From positions 12,733,019 through 12,797,018 of the forward strand of contig CM049306.1 of the NCBI GenBank assembly GCA_026874595.1: a stretch of DNA of 64,000 nt. Reading direction: 5' to 3'. Source of the stretch: Sipunculus nudus (taxonomy: Eukaryota > Annelida > Sipuncula > Golfingiida > Sipunculidae). Shown here in pieces: positions 35,201 to 47,200 of the stretch. Within the stretch, counting starts at the first letter, position 1. Each line of letters begins with the position of its first letter. The notes below the pieces were generated by a model, which saw nothing but the letters and a program-made list of their open reading frames with translations, was not told where the DNA came from and did no database searches. Made by a program: the position numbers and the translations under genes.

Positions 35201-38200
35201 ATGACAACACTATCCAAGATCTTCGGTCAAGTTGATTTTTGGATCAATCCATGCATCCCTTATTGAGATATTAATGATTTTGTGTGATTTCTACCATATG
35301 TGGCAATATTCAAGGTCAAGGCCACTCTCACAGGAAAGGTCATGACCCCAATTTAAATAAACATCATCCCATAACCCATGTTTATGTTTATACATACTAT
35401 GAAAGAAATCTGTCCATTAGTTTTTGACTTATAATGCTCACAGTACTTTTAAGTGGCAATGATAGGGTATTTAACGGCACAAAAACAAGTAAAAGAATAA
35501 CAGGTGGTGCCACCAGTTTCCCGTACATGACAATACTATCCAAGATCTTTGGTCAAGTTGATTTTTGGACCAATCCATGCATCCCTTATTGAGATAATAA
35601 TGATTTTGTGTGATTTTCACCATATATGGCAATATTCAAGGTCAAGGCCACTCTCATAGGAAAGGTCATGACCCCAATTAATATATACATCATCCCATAA
35701 CCAATGACTATATATATGCATAATATTCAGAAAAGTGTCCATTAGTTTTTTACTTATAATGCTCACAGTACTGTTAAGTGGAAGTGATGGGGGTATTAAA
35801 TGGCACGAAAACAAGTAAAAGAATAACAGGTGGCACCACCAGTTTCCAGTACATGACAATACTATCCAAGATCTTTGGTCAAGTTGAATTTCAGACCAAT
35901 CCATGCATCCCTTATTGAGATATTAATGATTTTGTGTGATTTTCACCATAAATGGCAATATTCAAGGTCAAGGCCTCTAATAGGAAAGGTCATGACCCCA
36001 ATTTAAATAAACATCATCCCATAACCCATATCTATGTATACCGGTATGCATAATATAAAAGAAATGTGTCCATTAGTTTTTGACTTATAGTGCTCACAGT
36101 ATTGTCGAGTGGCAATTTTGGGGGTATTAAAAGGCATGAAAACAAGTAAAGAATAATAGGTTGCGCCACCAGTTTCTGGAACATTGACAACCCTATCCAT
36201 GATCTTCGATCAACTTGATTCTGGGATCAATCCATGCAAGATTTCTTGAGATATTTAAGAATTTGTGTGATTCTCCTTAAAACTGGACCTATTTAAGGTC
36301 CAGGACACTCTCCTAGTAAAGGTCATGACCTCATTCACATCTATACATATACCAAGTTTGGTAAACATCAGTGATTTGTTTTTTTGAGTTATCGTGCCAA
36401 CAAAATTTATATGCGGCGGCGGGACCGGCATGAAAACATATAGTATCCCAAAACTTTGTCTGTGGATACAATAATACAATATCAAACACAATATCAAGCA
36501 CAAATTTTGCCAGTGTTCAAAATACATACAACTGTTTCAAGTCTGCTTGATCAATAAGAAATACAAATTCAAAAAGAGGATATCATCGGGTTTGACACTT
36601 TTTTTTAGTCAATTATGGCAGCCATTAATTTATCGCTGCATTAAATATTTAAAAACTTGTTCATCTACATTACAATTACTGTCTTTTGCATCAAGAGCTG
36701 CTATGAGGTTTTTTGAGAAATTTTTCATAAATGTAATTTAGAACGAAAAATTACTTCATAAATACCAAAAATAAATTCTTGCTTTAGTGTCGGCCCATAT
36801 GTAAGTCAAGTTTGAAATCCATGTGTCAATACAACCTGGAGTTATCATCTGGAAAAAAATTTGTGTGGATGGACGGATGGACAGCTAGCCAGACAAACAG
36901 ACAGACAGACAGGGTGATTACTATATGGCATCCACTTGAGATCAATACACACACCAGGTTTTGGGACACTAGATGTAATTACAGCTAAGAAACTGACATG
37001 ATTGTTGTCATTTAATGGTAAAAAAAATAGAAAAATATTCGTTAATATAACAAACAAGGCCTACAGGCCTAATGCGAACCTGTGCAGTGAGATTACACCA
37101 GGTATAATGCTTCAATGCTGGACCATTACTTTTCAAGAACATGTTAAACATGTATATGAACAATGCAAGAACTAAACAATTAAAACAAGAAACAAACAAA
37201 CATCACTGCTGAAATTCTGGAATGGGTGCACACAACACAAAAACTAGAATATGGGTAGTCAACAAGCGACTATGTGTATCCGCCTAAATCAGATTAAGGT
37301 GTGTTGCATAATAACCTGGATGTCTGCAGCCGAAATGTGTTTGTAGGTAACTAAGGTTGCACCACCAACCACAAAATCCAGAAAGCTGTGCAAGTTGTAT
37401 ATATAAGCAAAATTTTAGGCAGATAAGTCAACCCACTTCTTGTATATGAGTGATTTTATCCTACAGCAGACAAACAGAAGGATGCTGTGCAAAAATGGTG
37501 GCAGGTGGCGCCACAAATTTTGTGTATTATTAAGAGCAATGGGAGATCTATACACATGCAAAATTTCAGGGGGATATGTCAAACCAGTCCTGAGATATAA
37601 GCGTGAATGTCTGCAGCGTATACATAAATGTAGGTGGCCCCCCCCCTGCCACAAAATCAAGAAAGCTATCCAAGATGTATAAACCTGCAAATTTTTAGGC
37701 AGATATGTCACACCACTACTGAGATATGAGTGATTTTAGCCCATGGCAGACAAACAGACGATCGCTGTGCAAAAATGGTTGCAGGTGGCGCCACCAGTTT
37801 TGCATATGATAAAGAGCTATGTGAGATCTATAAACATGCAAAATTTTTGCCCAATCAGTCATATGGTTCCAGAGATATGAGCTTGGATGTCTGCAGCGTA
37901 AATGTGAATGTAGGTGGCGCCACCTGTCATAAAATCAAGAAAGCTGTCAAGGATGTATAAACCTGCAAAATTTCAGGTGGATAAGTCAAACCACTGCCAA
38001 GATATGAGTGATTTTATCCCAAGGCAGATGAACAAATGGATGCTGTGCAAAAATGGTTGCAGGTGGCACCACCAGTTTTGCATATGATAAAGAGCTATGG
38101 GAGATCTATATACATGCAAAATTTTGGTCCAATTTGTCAAACAGTTCCCAAGATATGAGCTTGGATGTCTGTAGCTTAAACGTGAACGTAGGTGGCGCCA

Positions 38201-41200
38201 CCTGTCATAAAATCAAGAAAGCTGTCCAGGATGTATACACATGCAAAATTCAGGTGGATAAGTCCAACCAAGAGATAAAGAGTGATTTTATTCCAAGGCA
38301 GATGAACATATGGAGGCTGAGAAAAAATGGTTGCAGGTGGCGCCAACATTTTTAGTGTACCGTATTTCCTTGAATAGACACCTGGCCTTAAATAGTTGCC
38401 TGCCTTGTTTAGTCGCCAGGTCAAAACAAGGTCTTAAAAAAATAAACCCCACCTTAAACAGATGCCGGTCTTGTTCAGAGGCCGGGTACCATAGTAATTT
38501 CTATTTTTGCCACCAGATGTCTCTGTCCGACGCCTTTCACCAAAAGGTGGAAACCCACCTTATTGATGGGTTCTTACTACGGTGAAGAGCATACCGCCCT
38601 GCCTGGCTGACACTAATTGTATCACAGGGAAGCCCCAACCCGCCTCTCATTTCGTCCGTCATACAGCGTCTTCAGGCGTTTACCTGACTGGGGTGGCTTC
38701 ACGTTCGCACCTTGGCAGTTCCCCCGTTTCCCGTCGCCCATATATACTTGGCCAAAATGGGTCCCAGTATCACTTTCACAACGTTTGACCATGGCAACTG
38801 ATGTACCGACAACTCCGACGAGTAGGAAGAGGAAGAATTATACGATCGAAACAAAGTAAGAGGCTGTTGCTTTCGCCGAAAAACACAACAAGGTAATTAT
38901 TTTTAGAATAAATTTTTTCTTAGTACAAGTACTATACCCAAAGTCACTAGATTTAATTTTTATTAGTAGAATATCAGTATGATATTGAATATTAGTGTTA
39001 AAATGATGTTAAGTTTTGTTAAGATTTGATTGTTATTTTAATTATTAATATTGTTATTATTGTTGTAATATTATAAACAGGTACCTATACTTTACTGTGT
39101 GTATTTCTGATTTTCCTATGCAAAGCTGTTAACAAATTGTAATTAGCAAAGTGATTGAAATAAGTGTGATAATGTTGATGATAAAGTTAATGTTTTTTGT
39201 TCTTTTAAATATTTTTTTTTTTATCATTATCATGTTATTATATACCCCTGTACTTTACAACGTAATATTTCTAATTTTGCTATGCAAAGCAGTAAACAAA
39301 TCATAATCAGCAATTTGTTTGAAATTAATGTGATAATGATGATGATAAATTTTATGATTTTAGTTATTTTCATTATTATTTTCTTATTATTATTGTCAAG
39401 TTCTTATATGCCGCTGTACTTTACTACGTAATATTTCTAATTTTTCTGAGCAAAGCGGTTAACAAATCATAATCAACAATTTGTTTGATATTAATGTGCT
39501 AATGATGATGATAAATTTTATGATTTTAGTTATTCTCATTATTAATTTTTTTTATTACTATCATCATGTTATTATATACTTCTGTACTTTACAACGAAAT
39601 ATTTCTAATTTTGCTGTGCAAAATAAAATGTGTTTTTACAGAAGCTGCTGCCCGTCACTTCAATGTGGACCCCAGAAGAATACGGGAGTGGTGCAGCCAG
39701 AAGGAGAATCTGCAGGTCACCAAGGAAACCAACTCGCAGGGGCTGGCTACAAAACGTTTTAGAGCGGAACGGCATCTTGCTGCGTAAGAAGACGACTCAG
39801 GGGCAGTAACTTCCTCGCATGGTGGTCTACAAGCTGGAGAAGTTCATTCTGTATGTGCGTCACCTTCAAATTCGCAACCAATATCAGGAAACCTCCATTA
39901 TCCCCATGGACGAGACCTATGTGTGGTTGGAAATGACATCTGACACAATCCTGGATAAGACTGGCGTTGCTTCAGTGCCAATCTGCACCACTGGGCATGA
40001 GAAAATAAGAATAATGGTCGCGCTCGCTGTCAAGGCCAACGGTATCAAGCTGCCCCCCTACCTGGTGTTCAAAGGAAAGCGGCGGGACAAGGTGGTTGAT
40101 GCCACTTCAGGCCAGGTTGCTGCGTACTCCCACAACGGCTGGATGAACCAGGAGCTGACATAGGAGTGGCTGTCGCGTGTGGTAGGAAAGATGGCTTTTG
40201 GGAGACGACTGCTTGTGTGGGACAGTTACCGCTGTTAGCACTGAAACGAAAAATCAAGCCATGAAGCAGAAGCTTGACATGACAGTAATTCCTGGCGATT
40301 GTACAGGCGTGATCCAGGCCCCAGACGTTTGCTTGAACAAGCCATTCAAGATGCGACTACGGGAACTTTATGATAACTGGATGGCCACTGGCGAGAAGGA
40401 GTACACGCGCGGTGGGAACATGAGAGCGCCATCCAGGTCCACTGTTGAATCCTTGGTAAAGACTGTGTGGCAGGACCTCCCAAGAGAGACTGTCGCTAAG
40501 TCATTCAAGGTTTGCGCCGTCACAACAGCCCTAGACAGCTCAGAGGATGGGCTGACATAGTGTTTGCAGAAAGACGGCATCCTTTTCGAGCGACGCGAGT
40601 GGCTCGCTCAGCAAGCAGCTGCCCTTCTGGCCAGTAAGGGTGATCTGGATGCACTGGATGGACTTGACTTCGGTGATGCTGTTGAGGCAGACACTGATGA
40701 AGATTTCGTCAATGAGCTGGCCGTTGAAGATGATGAGGCCTATAGCGTTAATTTTTATGGACGAACGAAATAACACTTGAACATCTGCCAGTGTGTGCTT
40801 CACATGCATATCTTTTTTTCATTGTACATATTGCATTGTTTGTATGCATTTATAATAATTTGTAAATAAATATTTTTGTTTCGCAGTTTGTTTTAATGTA
40901 AAATAATGCTTCATAATAATGTCTTAAACATTCTTTAACCCTTTACTGTTTACATTTATTTTAGATTTCCGACAAATTCTTACACTATTTATATTTACAC
41001 TATCAGCCATATCTTTTCAAGCTTTTTTTGTATCTTTATCAAATTTTCAACAGTTCCCACCAAGAAAGATTGCTGAAGATTACTGAAAATCATTGAAACT
41101 TAGAAATAATATGAAATATTTTTGTCCTGAAAGAATCTACACATATCATGGCATTCTGTTTTGCCCATTTTGAGTGCTCTTTAGTGGCTTGTAAACAGTA

Positions 41201-44200
41201 AAGGGTTAAATGTTACTGTTAAAGTTCAGTTTTATTACCAAATCCCATGTTTCATTTCATTCCGGCATACACATGACAAATAGTTTTCCTTTTTGCCACC
41301 AGGTGTCTCTGCCCTCTCAGTTAATGGGTGTCAAGTCAGCCGCCTATCATCACTGGAAATGATCTGTCAGTTCACAAATTCCTTGTTAAACTTCAATAAT
41401 TTCAGCCATAAATAAATTCTGTATAATTTGTAGAGGTAATTTGACCTTTATCATCTCAATTTTGTTTGCTATTTCATTTGGTCCGGCACGTGTAAGAGCG
41501 AGCGCCGTCAGTCAATCAACCTCCGGCAAAGTTGGCCTTCAATCATCACCAGAAATGGTCTATCAGTTCACAAATTCATTGTTAAACTTCAATAAATGCA
41601 CTCAAAAATAAATTTTGTGTAACTTTTAAGATGTTATGTGACCTACTGGTAAATATCAATTTGGCTACCTATTTCATTTGGACGGTCCTTACCTGAGGGA
41701 GCTCTGTCTGTCAATCACCCTGACATTTGGGGCATTTTTAATTGATTCCATGTTCCAAAAGTTTACCGTATGCAGGATTGCTCTAGCAATTTAAACTGTG
41801 GCCATTTACATCATACTATACTTCAATATCTGAGGATTCTAATAGAAAGCAATAACGCGGTTAAACAAAGAGTAAGTAAGCTTATTGAAAACTGCATGCT
41901 TTCTTTGTTCCCAGTACGCTTTTCTCCATACCCTTTGCAATGAATACGCAGGTTTAATTTTTTTTGCTTGCTGGTATCAGTTTTGTCGAGAATTTGGGAC
42001 TATGTCTTTCTTGCTTCGGAGCTGGAAATTGTTTTTTTTATAAATAAACGCCGGCCTTAAATAGAAGCCTGCCTTGTTTAGACGCTGGGTCAAAGCATGG
42101 TCTGAAAAAAATAAACGCGTCTATTCAAGGAAATACGGTATGTTATAAAGCTATCCAAGGGGTACATTTGTGCAAAATTGTTAGCCTGATTGGTCAAACA
42201 GTTCCCAAGATATGTGGGTTTATATTTGGAAACAGACACACAAATGGATGAGGCAGAGAGGAAAGGTCAGTGGTTAGCCAAAAATGAGGACATTTTACAT
42301 TTGACCCGATCATAATTCCAAATTTTAAAAAATTCTGGAGGAGTTCTCCGGAAACCTATGGGGCGGTGGCAGTGGTGGCGGCGGCAGCGTCCAACTGAAA
42401 ACATAGTATCCGCAAAACTCTGTTTTGGCAGATACAGTGATTGTAGCTGGCACCCCCAGTCTTGTATATAACGAAGAATTATATACATATGCCCAATGTC
42501 AGACTGATATGTCAAACCCCTTCTGTGAAATAAGCAGGGACATACACTGTGCAAAAATTATTGTAGGTGGTGCAACCAGTCTTGTATACTATAAAGCTAC
42601 CTGATATGTTTAAACATGCCCAATTTTAGGCTGATGTATCAAATTCCTCTGTAGAAATAAGCAGGCGCATTTATTGCAAAAGTCAATGTAGGTGGCACCA
42701 CCTGTCTTGAAAATGAGAATACCATCAAAGAAGCATAGACAGTTCAAAATATCAGGCCAATACATCAAACTTCCCAAGAGTTTGATGCACTGGGCTGACG
42801 AGGCTTAGGTCAGTAAGGCATTTGCAAGAGTGAACTGTGACAAATTGCTGCCTCAAGCTACTACACTGAGTGAACTCTTGACCTGCTCCTGGCTAGACTT
42901 AGTGACCTTTTGACAGGTACTTGGCTACACTGAGAGAACTCTTGACCTGTTGCATAATCTGACACAGTTGGCAGTCTGCCAAAGCTATAAATAGATCCAG
43001 GCTGAACTTTGGTGCCAAATCTGATTCAGTGAGCAGCCTGCCAAAGCTATAAATAGAATGCAGCAGCTGCACTGTGTGAATTCTTGACCTATACCTGGCT
43101 GCACCTCTTCCAATCCTGGCACTGTGCCAAAATTATTTATAGAGCTGACATCATCTTGGCTAATGGCCAACATCAAGGCACTGGCAATCTGCCAATGGTA
43201 AACCAAGTGCTGCCATCTGTACACTAAAGTGGTCCCTACTTGAAATAACTTTGAAATTAATTTTCCCAATACAAAATGCTTTTCAGCTGACTTTTTATAA
43301 AAAAAAAAAAGAAATCAGGAATATATGTAAAACTAGAATACGGGTAGTCGACAAGCGACTACGTGTATCCGCCAGAGTCACAGTAGGATGGGTGAAGTGA
43401 GGCATGGATTGAGTGGAAGGGGGAAATAGAGTTACATATGTTACATGTTAGAATGGATGTCTGCCACATAAACATGATTGTAGGTGGTGCCACCTGTTAT
43501 TTGAAAGAGAAACTATCTAAGATGTATACACTTGCAAAATTTCAAGTGGAAAAGTCAAACCACTGCAGAGATATGAGTGATTTTATCCCACAGCAGACAA
43601 ACAGATGGACGCTGTGCAAAAAATGGCTGCAGGTGGCGCCACCATTTTTGTGTATGTTATACAGCTATCCAAGGGCTACATTTGTGTAAATTTTTTTTCC
43701 TGATTGGTCAAACGAGTCCGGAGATATAAGCATGGATGTCTGCAGCGTGAACGTGACTGAAACTGGCGCCACCTGTCATAAAATCAAGAAAGCTATCCAG
43801 GATGTATACACATGCCTATTTACAGGTAATTTGGTAAAACCACTGCAGAGATATGAGTGATTTTAACCCAAGGCAGACAAGCAGATGGACACTGTGCAAA
43901 CATGGTTGCAGGTGGCGCCACCATTTTTTGTGTATGTTATAAAGCTATCCAAGGGCTACATTTGTACAAATTTTTTTCCTGATCGGTCAAACAGTTCCTG
44001 AGATATGTGGGTTTATGTGTGGAAACAGACTCACAAACGGATGCTGGGCAGAGAGGAAAGGTCAGAGGTCAAGGCAAATTGGTTAGGCACCAGTTCACAT
44101 GTGACCTGATAATTGGTGTTAGTTTCGGAAAAATCCGTCCAGCAGTGTCAGAGGAATTTTCCGGAAACGAACGCCGCGGCGGCGGTGGTGGTGGCAGTGG

Positions 44201-47200
44201 CGGCGGAACCCAGTCAAAAACATAGTACCTGCAAAACTTCTTTTTGGCAGATACAATTATTACAGATGCATACCGAATGCAAAATTAAAATACAGATATA
44301 TCTCACTGATGGCAAATTCTTGAATTTAGTTGAGTAGCGATACCAATAATTTATAATCCATGTACAGCTGTCTTTATGTATAAACAGAGAGCTGAATATC
44401 CATGATTGTAACATTGCCTGGTATGATGAATAACTTAAATCATAAATCTCATTTTTTAAAAGCTTATAAAAAAACTTTCTTGTCAATATTAACCAAAGAT
44501 CACCTGAAATCTATATGTCTAGTGGCATGATGTAATAGATGCTGATAAACTGGTGCCAGGCTAGATGTAACAGCATCACACAGCTAACATATATGGTAAA
44601 ATGACTCAATTCAATCTTCATAATTCAGCCAAAAATCATTCATGTGGAAACATTAATGACAATTATTATAAGAATTATTGTAAAGATTATTCTTGTAAAA
44701 TATTTAACAAACTAGCTTCAGTGGATCAGTCGAAAAATGTTTTGCAGGTTTATAACTCATACAGGAAGATACAGCAAACTGGCTAAGTTCAGCTTCCCAT
44801 AACTCAGCCTAAAAGCACTGAACCAAAACCATTTGAACAAACTTGAATTATCAACATCTGAGGATAATTAATGTGTGATATTTAAGAAACTGGCCCAGTG
44901 GTTTTTGCAAAGAAGATCTTTGTAGCCATTGTGCTGAAATGGGCTGTTATGGCATATGACTAAATTCAGCTTCCCATAAGTTAGCCAAAAGTCACTGAAC
45001 AGAGACCATTTGAACAAACTTCAGAAAGCACTACCCAAGGATCATTTCTGTGCGATATTAAACATTTTTTTGCCATATGGTTTCAGAGAATAAGTTTTAT
45101 GTAGCCCTCAGTGTGATACAGGCACTGATGACCCTGTAAAAAAGGGCCAATGCAGGTGGCGCCACCAATACCTCAATTTCAGATATGACCTATGTGACCA
45201 ACATTGGCATAAAATTTGGTGATGATAGCTCCAGCCGATTCTGAGATTTAAATTTTAAAATGCTTTTTGGGACAGATGACACAGTTCAACCTCCTGTAAC
45301 TCCACCAAAAATCTCCAAACTGGAACCATTTGAACAAACTTGAGAGAGATTGTTCCAGGGATCATTCTGTGAAATATTGGACAATTTGGCTGGACAGTTT
45401 TGGAGAAAAAGAATTTTAAAGCTTTTTTAGGCTTTTCCCCATAAAATCTAAGAAAATGCGTTTAGAAAAAAATAAACAAAATCCAAAATAGTTTTTTGGA
45501 TCACTGATTATTTGCAAAAATATTGGTGATGCTAGCTTTTGCCGTTTTTGAGATAGCTATGGTTAACGTACAGACGATGCACAACGTACGATGCACGACG
45601 CATGACACTGCACCATCTCATAAGCTCATAGGCTGCTAAAAATACAGGTGGCGCCACCACTTTTCTGGAACTGACAAAACTAGGCATGGTCAATATTTAA
45701 GGCAAGATTTATGACAATCCATGCATTAATTATAAAGATATTGGAGGTTGTGTATTATATTTTTGATTATTCTGGGTGGTACATTCAAGCCCCATAGCTC
45801 TGAGGATGTAGGTCACAGTGACCTAATTTCAGGTATCCAAGGAGATTTTTTATTGACCTCCTTGGATGTCCACTTAGAAGTTTCTAGGGCCAGCAGTTAA
45901 GATATGTGCCCTGCTAATGGCCGGCAAGACAGATGACGGACAAAGCGCCATTCCTATACCTCAGTTGACTTACAGTCAGCTGAGCTAAAAATTGGACCAA
46001 AATTTAAAAATTTTGTTTTTGAGCTGGAGAGAATTATTTTTCAGGCAGACAGTCGAAAAACCAATCCCAACCAAGGTTTGCATGAGAGAATTCACTGACC
46101 CAAACTAGAATGTAATCAGATACAGTAGAGCGTCGTTTATCCGAAAGCCTTGGGGGACAAGCTTTTTGTTCGGATGAACGATTGTTCGGAAGAACGATTT
46201 CGCATGAAATTGCTCTGGGAATCACCGTGATTAGGCTTACCGCCGAGTTCGGAAGATTACCAGATACTGACTGACCTTAATTGATTAAGTTAGCACATGA
46301 TAAACATGGTTTAATAAATTTATCATACAGAACACATTATTATATAATAGGTGAACAGCCTTGCGCTGGAAACAATCAGTATTATACCTACATCATGTTA
46401 TGCGTGGCTGCCATGATAACTAGAATGACCTGCCATGACCTTGAAAGTGCAGCCATCTTTTGGCAGATAGGTTAACTACTTTTATACATGTACATGTACT
46501 GTATTTTTATTTAAATTACAAGCGAGAGGATCGGTTGAATGCACAGGTTAACAAGAATATGTACACAGTTTTATTTCAAATAAATGAAACAAAACGTAAA
46601 TGTCGCTGATCGTAGATCTGTTGATGTTGAATTCTATGGCGAGTTCAGCCGGCTTGGTACCCATGTCAAATCTTGCAAGGATCGACAGTTTGTCATCAAC
46701 TGACAGGACATGGCGCTTACATGACTCCATTGACGAGTAAAATTAACAGAAGGTAAAAATTCACGTGTTGACATTGACTATCACAAGTGATTTACTCAAA
46801 TGCAGTCGTAAGTAGCAATTCAAGCCAATCAAAATTCTCATGTTTTGGGCAGAAATAATCTGGCCTATAGACTTTGTAAATCACGGAAGTGCACATAAAC
46901 TCAACTAATGCTCACCGTAGTATTCAAGGCCTGGGCGGCTCCCGGAACGAAGATCAAAGCTAACCTTTAAAGGCACCCTGATGAAAGCTGAGCCCAGGAA
47001 TACACGATTCGGCGAGGCGTCATTTATCACACCTACAAACTGCGTTCGGCTACTCAGTAATGGTCAGTTGTAAAACTTTGTTTGTACAGGTTAATTACCG
47101 CGGCCTGGGCATTAAAGTGAGCCCAGGACAACCCCAGCCGGCGGGGCGGTTTTTTCACACCTGCTGTCTACGCTCGGGTGCACTAATCAGTCGGCAATAT

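Larger units (their letters stand above)
38360..42138 (+). mobile_element. pogo-superfamily DNA transposon, degraded
   Basis: Terminal inverted repeats CCGTATTTCCTTGAATAG at 38360 and its exact inverse ending 42138 are flanked by TA on both sides. The interrupted Helitron monomer has the empty form GTGTATGTTATAAAGC at 43653-43668, confirming TA duplication. Transposase remnants lie inside. There is a ~170-bp AT-rich repeat in about three copies between 39060 and 39615, and a ~190-bp internal duplication at 41340-41690. About 3.8 kb long and clearly inactive. Confidence 0.85.
37244..42435 (-). mobile_element. Helitron-like element, family 1, copy 2, split by a pogo transposon
   Basis: The minus-strand 3' end is CTAG at 37247-37244, preceded by an 11-base tail and the TAGTCG-type hairpin; the 5' end GTATCTGCC is at about 42435. 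Without the nested pogo element (38360-42138) it is ~1.41 kb. Tandem half-monomers alternate ~130 and ~148 bases, with GGTGGCGCCACC at 37784-37795, 37913-37924 and 38191-38202. The flanks match an uninterrupted paralogous sequence at 50541-50580, which serves as an empty site. Confidence 0.72.
37053..45643. mobile_element. Interrupted copy of a ~2.4-kb dispersed repeat
   Basis: Left end AAGGCCTACAGGCCTAATGC then GAACCTGTGCA at 37056-37085; right end ATAAGCTCATAGGCTGCTAA near 45620-45640. Removing the elements at 37244-42435 and 43333-44254 leaves about 2.47 kb collinear with 50386-52770. Shared blocks at the expected spacing include ATCACTGCTGAAATTCTGG, GATTGTAGCTGGCAC, AAAGCTATAAATAGATCCAG, AACAAACTTGAGAGAGATTG and GTTAACGTACAG. 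The ends contain the inverted word GCGAACCTGTG. Confidence 0.65.

Noticed and set aside
35617-36200. Minus-strand frames of 60-95 codons in the repeat at 34924-36469
   Set aside because: They repeat with the ~290-bp monomers of the Helitron-like element and show no protein similarity I recognise.
39819-40773. Host gene from a domesticated DDE-domain protein
   Set aside because: It lies between perfect terminal repeats with TA flanks, and has in-frame stops and a frame change; a dead transposase.
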